Assembly: GCA_903928325.1 (NCBI GenBank) | Contig: CAIYQF010000187.1 | Coordinates: 1 to 11,623, forward strand | DNA length: 11,623 nucleotides | Reading direction: 5' to 3' | DNA from: an uncultured beta proteobacterium | Lineage (GTDB): Bacteria; Pseudomonadota; Gammaproteobacteria; Burkholderiales; Burkholderiaceae_C | In this document: piece after piece, positions 1 to 5,823 of the stretch | Numbering within the stretch: position 1 is the first letter of the stretch | Layout: each line of letters starts with the position of its first letter | Program-made: the position numbers and the translations under genes | Notes under the pieces: generated by a model | What the model was told of the DNA's origin: nothing | Database searches by the model: none | Seen by the model: the letters and a program-made list of their open reading frames with translations, nothing else

Positions 1-1
1 A

Positions 2-355
2 CTGTCTAACCACCTGAAAAGTCGTTTGTCTTTGGACGGCATCAAGGCCGCTGTATTGCGAGAATGCGTGCCCAAAGAAGCGTTTTTGGATGCGGCGGCG
101 CTGGCGGCAGCCATCAAAGCCGTCCCCGTCGCCTTGCAAGCCGCCCGACCGCTGGATGAGGCCATCAGCACGGCCGGGGGCGTTTTGTTTGACGTCTTGA
201 ACCCGGATTTGATGCTGGAGCAACTTCCTGGCGTGTTTTGTGCGGGAGAGATGCTGGACTGGGAGGCGCCGACGGGCGGCTACCTGTTGACCGCATCCAT
301 GGCTACCGGACACCGCGCTGGGCGGGGGGTGCTGAATTATCTGCGGTCCGTTTGA
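2..355 (+). CDS. C-terminal part of an NAD(P)/FAD-dependent oxidoreductase (PP_4765-type flavoprotein)
   Basis: The frame is open back to the window edge, so this is the last 117 codons or so of a longer gene whose N-terminal FAD-binding part lies outside. The end of the protein holds AGGVLFDVLN followed by PGVFCAGEMLDWEAPTGGY and a final ATGHRAGRGVL. This is the typical closing FAD-contact region of HI0933/YhiN-like flavoproteins, and the DWEAPTGGY wording fits the PP_4765 subfamily best. The substrate and reaction of that subfamily are not known, so only a general flavin-dependent redox role can be given. The gene ends 7 bases before the 3' end of the SRP RNA gene, which is transcribed towards it. 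An ATG- or TTG-led short protein starting near base 26 is not needed, because codons upstream remain open and coding. Confidence 0.85.
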   Translation: MSNHLKSRLSLDGIKAAVLRECVPKEAFLDAAALAAAIKAVPVALQAARPLDEAISTAGGVLFDVLNPDLMLEQLPGVFCAGEMLDWEAPTGGYLLTASMATGHRAGRGVLNYLRSV

Positions 356-361
356 GGGGTT

Positions 362-454
362 GACGAGCCTTACCCCGGCACTAGCTCCACAGTTAGGGCT
401 GCTTGGTTCCCCACCTGACCCGGTTGGCCGCTTCACCATGCGAGGAGGCCCGTC
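362..454 (-). ncRNA. ffs: Small signal recognition particle RNA (4.5S RNA)
   Basis: Read on the minus strand, this stretch holds GGGTCAGGTGGGGAACCAAG and then CAGCCC, the hallmark apical domain of bacterial 4.5S RNA: the GGTCAGG symmetric-loop side, a GGAA-type tetraloop region and the AAGCAGCC side, where Ffh binds. The two ends pair fully: GACGGGCCT at 446-454 with AGGCTCGTC at 362-370, nine pairs with one G-U. I used that pairing to set the limits, which give 93 nucleotides, close to the usual size of about 95-115. The RNA joins Ffh to form the particle that targets inner-membrane proteins. It lies head-to-head with dnaX, an arrangement common in betaproteobacteria. No U-rich terminator is visible beyond 362, so the 3' end may be made by processing. 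Confidence 0.93.
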
Positions 455-461
455 ATGTTCG

Positions 462-467
462 ATTGTA
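462..467 (-). promoter_or_regulatory. Candidate -10 box of the SRP RNA gene
   Basis: The minus strand reads TACAAT, five of six matches to the sigma-70 -10 consensus. It lies seven bases before base 454, which is also the first base of the terminal stem of the RNA. The agreement between predicted start and stem end is the main support. I see no good -35 box at 16-18 bases upstream; that position is G/C rich and inside the dnaX upstream region. Confidence 0.55.
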
Positions 468-494
468 ATGCCAGCCCCTTTGGGCGCGCGCCCG

Positions 495-500
495 TAGAAT
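495..500 (+). promoter_or_regulatory. Candidate -10 box giving a leaderless dnaX message
   Basis: TAGAAT (five of six matches to TATAAT) is followed by only six bases before the dnaX ATG at 507. A transcript starting the usual 6-8 bases downstream would therefore begin at or next to the start codon. In agreement, no Shine-Dalgarno sequence is seen in front of this ATG. No clear -35 box is present, so this is an inference from spacing alone. Confidence 0.4.
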
Positions 501-506
501 CCGGTC

Positions 507-2579
507 ATGTCTTACCTCGTGCTCGCCCGCAAGTACCGCCCGCGCAATTTCGCTGAAATGGTGGGCCAGGACCACGTGGTGCAAGCGCTGAGCAACGCCC
601 TGACCACGCAGCGCCTGCACCATGCCTATCTGTTTACCGGCACGCGCGGCGTGGGCAAGACCACGGTGTCGCGCATCCTGGCCAAATCGCTCAACTGCCA
701 GGGCTTGGACGGGCAGGGCGGCATCACCGCCACGCCCTGCGGCGTGTGCCAGGCCTGTACCGACATCGATTCGGGCCGTTTCGTCGACTACACCGAGCTG
801 GACGCCGCGTCCAACCGGGGGGTGGATGAAGTGCAAGCCCTGCTGGAGCAGGCGGTGTACAAACCGGTGCAAGGGCGCTTTAAGGTCTTCATGATCGACG
901 AGGTGCACATGCTGACCAACACAGCGTTCAACGCCATGTTGAAGACCCTGGAAGAGCCGCCGGACTACCTGAAATTTGTGCTGGCCACCACCGATCCGCA
1001 AAAGGTGCCGGTCACCGTGCTGTCGCGCTGCCTGCAGTTCAACCTGCGGCCCATGGCGCCCGAGACCATTCGTGAGCATTTGACCCACGTGCTGGGGCAG
1101 GAGTCCGTAGCGTCCGACCCCCAGGCATTGCGCTTGCTGGCCCGCGCCGCGCGCGGCTCCATGCGCGACGCCCTGAGCCTAACCGACCAGGCGATTGCGT
1201 TTGGTGCGGGCGCCTTGTCCGAGGCCACGGTGCGCACCATGCTGGGCAGCGTGGACCGCAGTTATGTGTTTTGCTTGATAGAAGCGCTGGCCTTGGGCGA
1301 TGGCCGTACCGTGGTGGAAACCGTGGACACCCTGCGCATTAACGGACTGAGCGCCGCCTCTACGCTGGAAGAAATGGCCACGGTCTTGCAGCGCATGGCG
1401 GTGCTGCAAACCCTAGGGCCAGCACCTACTGACGGCGACGACAGCGATGCGGAGGCGCAAGACACGGCGCGTCTGGCAGCGCTCCTTCCTGCGGACGAGA
1501 CGCAACTGCTCTACAGCATCTGCCTGCACGGTCGTGGTGATTTGGGCCTTGCGCCCGACGAATACGCTGCGCTCACCATGGTGCTGTTGCGCCTCTTGGC
1601 ATTCAAGCCGCCGGTACCCCAGGGCGAGCGTGTGCCAGCGGCCAGCAATGCGCCCTTGGTGGAAAAAAAAACTCTGAATAGTGCCCCGGCGCCATTGGCG
1701 GCGCCTTTGCGGCGTCCGACTCCAGTAGATTCGGCGCCTTTGCGGCGTCCGACTCCAGCAGATTCGGCGCCTGTGGCACAGACGCCAGTGGCTGCGCAGC
1801 GTACCGTTCAACCGTGGGAAGACCATCCCGCAGCGCCCGACCTACCGGTGCCGGTTCCGTCTGAGCCTCTCCCGCACGCCGCCTCCACGCAACGGATTCT
1901 TGCGCCAGCGCAGGCGCCGGGTTCTGCTGCCAAGACGTTAGCAGTGGCTGCGGCGGTGTATTCGCAAAGCGGCGCTGTGCCGCCAGGGCACATCTTGCCG
2001 GTGCGCGCCAGCCCCGGTGGGGATCTTGCGCCTGAAGAAATCGATGCGCGTGACGACGGTGACGAAGGCGCGCTCGCGGTCTCGCGCCGCCCTGCGCCCA
2101 TTGACCACCGCGTGGTGGGCGTGCCGGTGCGCCAGCAGACCGAGAGCCGGGCCGACGCCAGCGCCGCAGCGCAGGCCACGCCGGTGCTCATTCCCACCGA
2201 GGAGGGCGACTTTTGGCACGCCACCGTCCAGTCGTTGGTCGATGCCCAAGCGATTGGCGCCATGGTGCGCGAGTTGGCATTGCAGGCGCAACTCGTGGCC
2301 CGCGACGAAGGCCAGTGGCTGCTGCGGGTGGAACGCGAGTCGCTCAACCAAGCCGGTAGCCGAGATCGACTCACGCAGGCGCTGAAAGATGCCGGTTTTG
2401 ACGTTGCGCTGGCGGTGGAAGTGGGGCGTGTGACGGACAGCCCCGGTCGGCGCAATGCCAGTGCCAGCGCCGAACGCCAGGTGGCTGCCGAACAGCTGAT
2501 TTACGCCACGCCGCTGGTGCAACACCTGATGCGTGACTTCGGCGCCAAGGTGGTACCCGGCTCCATCCGGCCGCTCTGA
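507..2579 (+). CDS. dnaX: DNA polymerase III subunits tau and gamma (clamp loader ATPase)
   Basis: The 690-residue product is the ATPase of the replicative clamp loader; tau also tethers polymerase cores and DnaB helicase. The AAA+ core begins at once: Walker A GTRGVGKT at residues 45-52, zinc-binding cysteines C64, C78, C81 and C84, Walker B VFMIDE at 127-132, the sensor-1 region ATTD at 160-163, and the SRC arginine finger at 173-175. A collar domain follows to about residue 375. Then comes a low-complexity Pro/Ala linker (about 385-560) and a tau tail from about 568 (DFWHATVQSLV onwards), where family members bind the alpha subunit. Length is near the E. coli tau (643 residues). A run of nine A at codons 386-389 can shift the frame to make a gamma form of about 391 residues. 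The ATG at 507 fits the conserved SYLVLARKYRP opening. ybaB and recR follow in the same direction, as in many proteobacteria. Confidence 0.97.
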   Translation: MSYLVLARKYRPRNFAEMVGQDHVVQALSNALTTQRLHHAYLFTGTRGVGKTTVSRILAKSLNCQGLDGQGGITATPCGVCQACTDIDSGRFVDYTELDAASNRGVDEVQALLEQAVYKPVQGRFKVFMIDEVHMLTNTAFNAMLKTLEEPPDYLKFVLATTDPQKVPVTVLSRCLQFNLRPMAPETIREHLTHVLGQESVASDPQALRLLARAARGSMRDALSLTDQAIAFGAGALSEATVRTMLGSVDRSYVFCLIEALALGDGRTVVETVDTLRINGLSAASTLEEMATVLQRMAVLQTLGPAPTDGDDSDAEAQDTARLAALLPADETQLLYSICLHGRGDLGLAPDEYAALTMVLLRLLAFKPPVPQGERVPAASNAPLVEKKTLNSAPAPLAAPLRRPTPVDSAPLRRPTPADSAPVAQTPVAAQRTVQPWEDHPAAPDLPVPVPSEPLPHAASTQRILAPAQAPGSAAKTLAVAAAVYSQSGAVPPGHILPVRASPGGDLAPEEIDARDDGDEGALAVSRRPAPIDHRVVGVPVRQQTESRADASAAAQATPVLIPTEEGDFWHATVQSLVDAQAIGAMVRELALQAQLVARDEGQWLLRVERESLNQAGSRDRLTQALKDAGFDVALAVEVGRVTDSPGRRNASASAERQVAAEQLIYATPLVQHLMRDFGAKVVPGSIRPL
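1663..1681 (+). other. Slippage/frameshift site (A9) for gamma subunit production in dnaX
   Basis: Nine A occupy 1663-1671, read in frame as GAA AAA AAA ACT. A -1 ribosomal shift, or a message with ten A, continues AAC TCT GAA TAG and stops at 1679-1681 after residue 391. A message with eight A reads CTC TGA and stops at 1675-1677. Both alternate frames thus close within four codons, just after the AAA+ and collar domains that make up gamma. An A6G heptamer in E. coli dnaX causes -1 ribosomal frameshifting, and an A9 run in Thermus thermophilus dnaX causes transcriptional slippage. A possible hairpin (GGCGCC at 1688-1693 and 1700-1705) begins about 17 bases after the run, farther than usual for a ribosomal stimulator, which makes polymerase slippage at least as likely. 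Function is inferred. Confidence 0.7.
1700..1765 (+). repeat. Tandem duplication of 33 bases in the dnaX linker
   Basis: Bases 1700-1732 are repeated at 1733-1765 with one difference (T at 1726, C at 1759). A third partial copy starts at 1766 with GGCGCCTGTGG. The unit is in frame and encodes the eleven residues APLRRPTPVDS then APLRRPTPADS (residues 399-420). It sits just after the slippage site in the flexible linker that only tau contains. The near identity suggests a recent duplication. Confidence 0.9.
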
Positions 2580-2586
2580 TTTTTTT
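2556..2586 (+). terminator. Weak candidate terminator or attenuator after dnaX
   Basis: A short inverted repeat (CGGC at 2558-2561 with GCCG at 2570-2573, or CCGG at 2557-2560 with CCGG at 2567-2570) lies over the end of dnaX. A run of seven T follows at 2580-2586, directly after the stop codon. The stem is only four pairs and is six or more bases from the T run, so any termination would be partial. It could reduce, but not block, read-through into ybaB. Confidence 0.22.
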
Positions 2587-2621
2587 CATTCTCAACCTTA
2601 TTTACCCCAAGGAATCGCCCC

Positions 2622-2954
2622 ATGTTCAACAAAGGACAACTCGCTGGCCTGATGAAGCAAGCCCAGGCCATGCAAGACAATATGAAAAAAGCCCAGGACG
2701 AACTGGGCAACATCGAAGTCAGCGGTGAGTCGGGCTCTGGCCTGGTCAAAGTCACCATGACGTGCAAGCACGAGGTGCGCCGCGTCACCATAGACCCCAG
2801 CTTGCTGGCCGACGACAAGGACATGCTCGAAGACCTGGTGGCTGCGGCCTTCAACGCCGCATTGCGCGTGGCAGAAGAAACGTCGGCGCAAAAGCTGGGC
2901 AAGATCACGGCGGGCATGCCCGGCTTGCCCGGCGGTATGAAGCTTCCTTTTTAA
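2622..2954 (+). CDS. ybaB: Nucleoid-associated protein, YbaB/EbfC family
   Basis: This 110-residue protein has the family layout: an N-terminal helix rich in Met, Lys and Gln (KGQLAGLMKQAQAMQDNMKK), a central beta region (residues about 26-60, IEVSGESGSGLVKVTMTCKH) and a C-terminal helical part (DKDMLEDLVAAAFNAALRVAEE). It ends in a Gly/Met/Pro-rich tail (GMPGLPGGMKLPF) typical of the family. YbaB-like proteins form dimers that bind DNA; their precise role is unclear, though the frequent link to recR suggests a part in DNA repair or replication. AAGGA at 2609-2613 lies eight bases before the ATG and fits as ribosome binding site. The gene is 42 bases after dnaX and 32 bases before recR, so a shared transcript is likely. 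Confidence 0.96.
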   Translation: MFNKGQLAGLMKQAQAMQDNMKKAQDELGNIEVSGESGSGLVKVTMTCKHEVRRVTIDPSLLADDKDMLEDLVAAAFNAALRVAEETSAQKLGKITAGMPGLPGGMKLPF

Positions 2955-2986
2955 GGCCTTGATGCAAGCCTCTATGGGATCTGTGC

Positions 2987-3577
2987 ATGTCTGACGCGCA
3001 TTCGCTCGACACCCTGATCCAGGCGCTGCGGCGGCTGCCGGGCGTGGGGGTCAAGTCAGCGCAGCGCATGGCGTTTCACCTTTTGCAGCGCGACCGCGCA
3101 GGCGCCCAGGCACTGGCGCGCGCGCTCATGGACGCGACCGAAAACATTCACCATTGCGAGCGCTGCCACACGCTCACCCAGGACCGTATTTGCGCCACCT
3201 GCCTGGACACCCGGCGTGACCACACCCAACTTTGCGTGGTGGAGACGCCGGCCGACCAGGCGGCGCTGGAGCGCACCGGCGCTTACCGGGGCTTGTACTT
3301 TGTGCTGATGGGCAAGCTCAGCCCCTTGGACGGTGTTGGTCCGCATGACTTGGGCTTGCAAAAGCTGTTTGCGCGGGCATGTGACGGCATCGTGCAGGAG
3401 GTTATTTTGGCCACCAACTTCACCGCCGAGGGTGAGGCCACGGCGCATGTAATTGCCGAGGGACTCAAGGCCAAAGGCCTGCAGCCCACGCGCCTAGCGC
3501 GCGGCGTGCCGGTGGGTAGCGAACTCGAATACGTCGATTTGGGCACGATTGCCCACGCACTGGTCGATCGGCGCTGA
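2987..3577 (+). CDS. recR: Recombination protein RecR
   Basis: RecR works with RecF and RecO to load RecA on single-stranded gaps coated by SSB. The 196-residue length matches the family (about 200). The helix-hairpin-helix region is seen at residues 10-33 (LRRLPGVGVKSAQRMAFHLL). The four-cysteine zinc finger is C57, C60, C69 and C72. The Toprim domain begins near residue 81 with LCVVETPAD, where E86 is the conserved glutamate. The C-terminal part carries the expected LARGVPVGSELEYVDLGTIAHAL. The ribosome binding site is weak (GGGA around 2974-2977). Third gene of the dnaX-ybaB-recR set; the next gene is on the opposite strand and its stop lies only 25 bases away. Confidence 0.97.
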   Translation: MSDAHSLDTLIQALRRLPGVGVKSAQRMAFHLLQRDRAGAQALARALMDATENIHHCERCHTLTQDRICATCLDTRRDHTQLCVVETPADQAALERTGAYRGLYFVLMGKLSPLDGVGPHDLGLQKLFARACDGIVQEVILATNFTAEGEATAHVIAEGLKAKGLQPTRLARGVPVGSELEYVDLGTIAHALVDRR

Positions 3578-3593
3578 ACGCAGTCGGGCGTAT

Positions 3594-3607
3594 GCCTAGC
3601 CTTAGGC
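3594..3607. terminator. Candidate short hairpin between recR and mltD
   Basis: GCCTA at 3594-3598 pairs with TAGGC at 3603-3607 around a four-base loop, in the small gap between two converging genes and reaching into the mltD stop codon. Only three T follow on the plus strand and none on the minus strand. The place is right for a terminator but the signal is weak. Confidence 0.25.
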
Positions 3608-5059
3608 TTTGGCGTGCGCAAGGTGTTTTGCTTTGTATTTGGCTTGCACCTGTCGCGTCTTGGTCGTGGGTTTGGATTTTGGGCTGGTGCCCGCTTTGGT
3701 GTTGCTGGCGTTCACCGAGACATAGATCACCACGGTTTGCCCAGGTTTGAATTTTGCGCCTACAGCGACCTTGTTCCACTGCGCAACATTGCCGACGGTG
3801 GTTTTGTATCGTTGTGCAACGCTTGCTACCGATTCGCTCTTGCTTGCACGCAGCGTCTTGCGTACGAGGACCATCTCTGGCGAGAAACTGACTTCGCCTT
3901 TGTCGGCCACCGATTCGGTGACGTCTTTTTGCAGGCCTGCGGCGCGCGGCACCAGCAAGGTGGATCCGGGTTTGATGAGCATGCGCGCCGGGATATTGTT
4001 GACCTCGCGAAGCTGTGACTCAGACATGCCAACCTGCTTTGCCGCATCGGCCACGCGCAAGGTGAAAGGCGCAACCCAGACCGTCCAGCTGGCCAGGCGT
4101 GGACCTTTGAAGCCTTGTAAATTACGCTCAAACACGTCCGCGTTGTCCCACGGCAGCAATATTTGAGGCGTGCCCGCTGCCATGATGACTGGTTTGTTAA
4201 GCGACGGATTGAGCGATCTGAAATCGTCGAGTGCAACCTCCGCCAATTTGGCGGCCAGCGCAACGTCGATATCGCGTTGCATGGTTACTGACTTGAAATA
4301 GGGGTGGTTGCCGATGACCGGTAGCTGAGCACCAAAGGACTCGGGCCGGGCGACGATGTTCTTGATGGCTTGGAGCTTGGGTACGTAGTACTGAGTCTCC
4401 AGGGGCATGGTCAGGCTGGTGTAGCCGGTGGGCAACTGCAGCCGTTCATTTTTTTGTATGGCGCGACCCACGCTGCCCTCGCCCCAGTTGTAGGCCGCCA
4501 AAGCCAAATGCCAGTCGCCAAAAAGCGCATACAGCTTTTGTAGGTAGTCCAGCGCAGCGCGGGTGGATGCCAGCACGTCGCGCCGATCGTCGCGAAACAC
4601 GTTTTGTTTGAGTTCAAAGGTCTTGCCGGTGGCCGGCATGAACTGCCACATACCTGCCGCCTTGGCGCTCGATACGGCTTGTGGGTTAAATGCGCTTTCC
4701 ACAAAGGGCAACAGGGCCAACTCCGTGGGCATATTGCGCAGTTCCAACTCTTCGACGATGTGAAACAGGTATTTGCGTGACCGGTCTGTCATGCGAAAAA
4801 TATAGTCGGGCCGTGTGGCGTACCAGGTTTCCCGGTCCCGTACCAGGTTGCTTTCCAGGTCGGGCATGGCATAACCGCGGCGTATACGCTCCCACAAATC
4901 GGCTGTCGTAGCCAGACTGGTCACAGGCTGGGCGTTGGAGTCTTGCACCACCAGTGGTTGCAAATCGCCCGCCGTTTCGGCGGCATGCGCTGGCGCGAGC
5001 AGGAAGACCCAGCAGACCAGGCAGAAAAACCATTGGCATCGTGAAGGCGGTCGTATCAA
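3602..5059 (-). CDS. mltD: Lytic murein transglycosylase D (MltD-like) with LysM domains
   Basis: The 485-residue product should cleave the MurNAc-GlcNAc bond of peptidoglycan in the periplasm, forming 1,6-anhydro ends. A Sec signal peptide fills residues 1-26, with likely cleavage after PAHA. No lipobox cysteine is present, unlike the E. coli lipoprotein. The SLT domain spans about 82-205: catalytic E121 in PFVESAFNP, GMWQFMP at 136-142 and AAYNWGEG at 188-195. Two LysM-like segments, which bind glycan, lie at about 332-371 and 403-447, followed by a Lys-rich tail. The start is TTG at 5057-5059, overlapping the gloB stop as TTGA; GGA at 5070-5072 can serve as ribosome binding site. No ATG or GTG lies nearby, and this start gives a complete signal peptide. 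Co-transcription and translational coupling with gloB are likely. Confidence 0.92.
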   Translation of the reverse strand: MIRPPSRCQWFFCLVCWVFLLAPAHAAETAGDLQPLVVQDSNAQPVTSLATTADLWERIRRGYAMPDLESNLVRDRETWYATRPDYIFRMTDRSRKYLFHIVEELELRNMPTELALLPFVESAFNPQAVSSAKAAGMWQFMPATGKTFELKQNVFRDDRRDVLASTRAALDYLQKLYALFGDWHLALAAYNWGEGSVGRAIQKNERLQLPTGYTSLTMPLETQYYVPKLQAIKNIVARPESFGAQLPVIGNHPYFKSVTMQRDIDVALAAKLAEVALDDFRSLNPSLNKPVIMAAGTPQILLPWDNADVFERNLQGFKGPRLASWTVWVAPFTLRVADAAKQVGMSESQLREVNNIPARMLIKPGSTLLVPRAAGLQKDVTESVADKGEVSFSPEMVLVRKTLRASKSESVASVAQRYKTTVGNVAQWNKVAVGAKFKPGQTVVIYVSVNASNTKAGTSPKSKPTTKTRQVQAKYKAKHLAHAKA

Positions 5060-5823
5060 AATTGGTTTTTCCAGGTTCTCAGGGTCGAAAAAACACCCTG
5101 TTGCAGGACGTTCTGGGCATCAAAACGCCGTGCGGAGGCCGCCACGGTGGGTTGTGAAATGCGCAAAAAGGGGTTGATCTCACGCTCAAGTGCCATGTTG
5201 GAAGGCAAAGTGGGTAGACCCTGGGCGCGCAGGCTTTGGCAATAGAGCTGGTGGTCCGCAAGCGCGGCATTGTCAGGTTCGACTTCGCGCGCGAAGCGCA
5301 GGTTGCTCAGGGTGTATTCGTGGGTGCAACAGACGCGGGTACTGTCCGGCAGCGCTGCCAGTGACTCCAGCGAAGCCTGCATTTGCGCAGCAGTGCCTTC
5401 AAACAAGCGCCCGCAGCCGCCGCTAAACAAGGTGTCGCCGCAAAACAGCAGGGGCAAGCCCTCAAACGCTGCGCAGTAATAGGCTATATGGCCCGCCGTA
5501 TGGCCTGGTACATCCATGACAACAAAGGGGTGCCCCAATACGTCGACCGTGTCGTCCTGGGTTAAGCGATGGACAGGCTCAGGCAATGGCTCACGGGCCG
5601 GGCCATAAACCTGTGCGGCGGTGGCCGCGTGAAGTTGGGCCACGCCGCCCGTGTGGTCCGCATGGTGGTGGGTGACTAGAATGCCCCGTAGCTGCAAGCC
5701 AAGGGTTTCAAGTGCCTGAAAAACCGGAGCTGCGTCACCGGGATCAACCACCCATGCGTCTTGGCCGTTATGGACCATCCAAAGGTAATTGTCGGTAAAA
5801 GCGGTCAGCGGTAATAACGTCAT
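5056..5823 (-). CDS. gloB: Hydroxyacylglutathione hydrolase (glyoxalase II)
   Basis: This metallo-beta-lactamase-fold enzyme hydrolyses S-D-lactoylglutathione to D-lactate and glutathione, the second step of methylglyoxal detoxification. The 255 residues match the family. The metal site THHHADH is at residues 51-57, followed by VPGHTAGHIAYY, FCGDTLFSGGCGRLFEGT (with the bridging aspartate) and CCTHEYT. The C-terminal glyoxalase II extension ends in the usual NPFLR segment plus a short tail. The ATG at 5821-5823 is followed directly by TLLPLTAFTDNYLW, the standard opening of this family. No ribosome binding site is seen, and a TATAAT ten bases upstream suggests a nearly leaderless message. The start overlaps that of the divergent methyltransferase gene; mltD follows with a four-base overlap. 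Confidence 0.96.
   Translation of the reverse strand: MTLLPLTAFTDNYLWMVHNGQDAWVVDPGDAAPVFQALETLGLQLRGILVTHHHADHTGGVAQLHAATAAQVYGPAREPLPEPVHRLTQDDTVDVLGHPFVVMDVPGHTAGHIAYYCAAFEGLPLLFCGDTLFSGGCGRLFEGTAAQMQASLESLAALPDSTRVCCTHEYTLSNLRFAREVEPDNAALADHQLYCQSLRAQGLPTLPSNMALEREINPFLRISQPTVAASARRFDAQNVLQQGVFSTLRTWKNQF

Noticed and set aside
26..355. A complete 109-residue gene beginning near base 26
   Set aside because: The first codon is an internal TTG; the same frame stays open to the window edge and the protein matches only the C-terminal end of a flavoprotein family.
453..1088. A minus-strand open frame of 211 codons opposite the 5' half of dnaX
   Set aside because: It lies antisense to the conserved AAA+ core, has no family likeness, is rich in His, Arg and Gln as expected of a shadow frame in GC-rich DNA, and would overlap the SRP RNA promoter.
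1808..2455. A minus-strand open frame of 215 codons opposite the dnaX linker and tau tail
   Set aside because: Ser/Ala/Arg-rich composition with no recognisable domain; it mirrors the codon bias of dnaX on the other strand.
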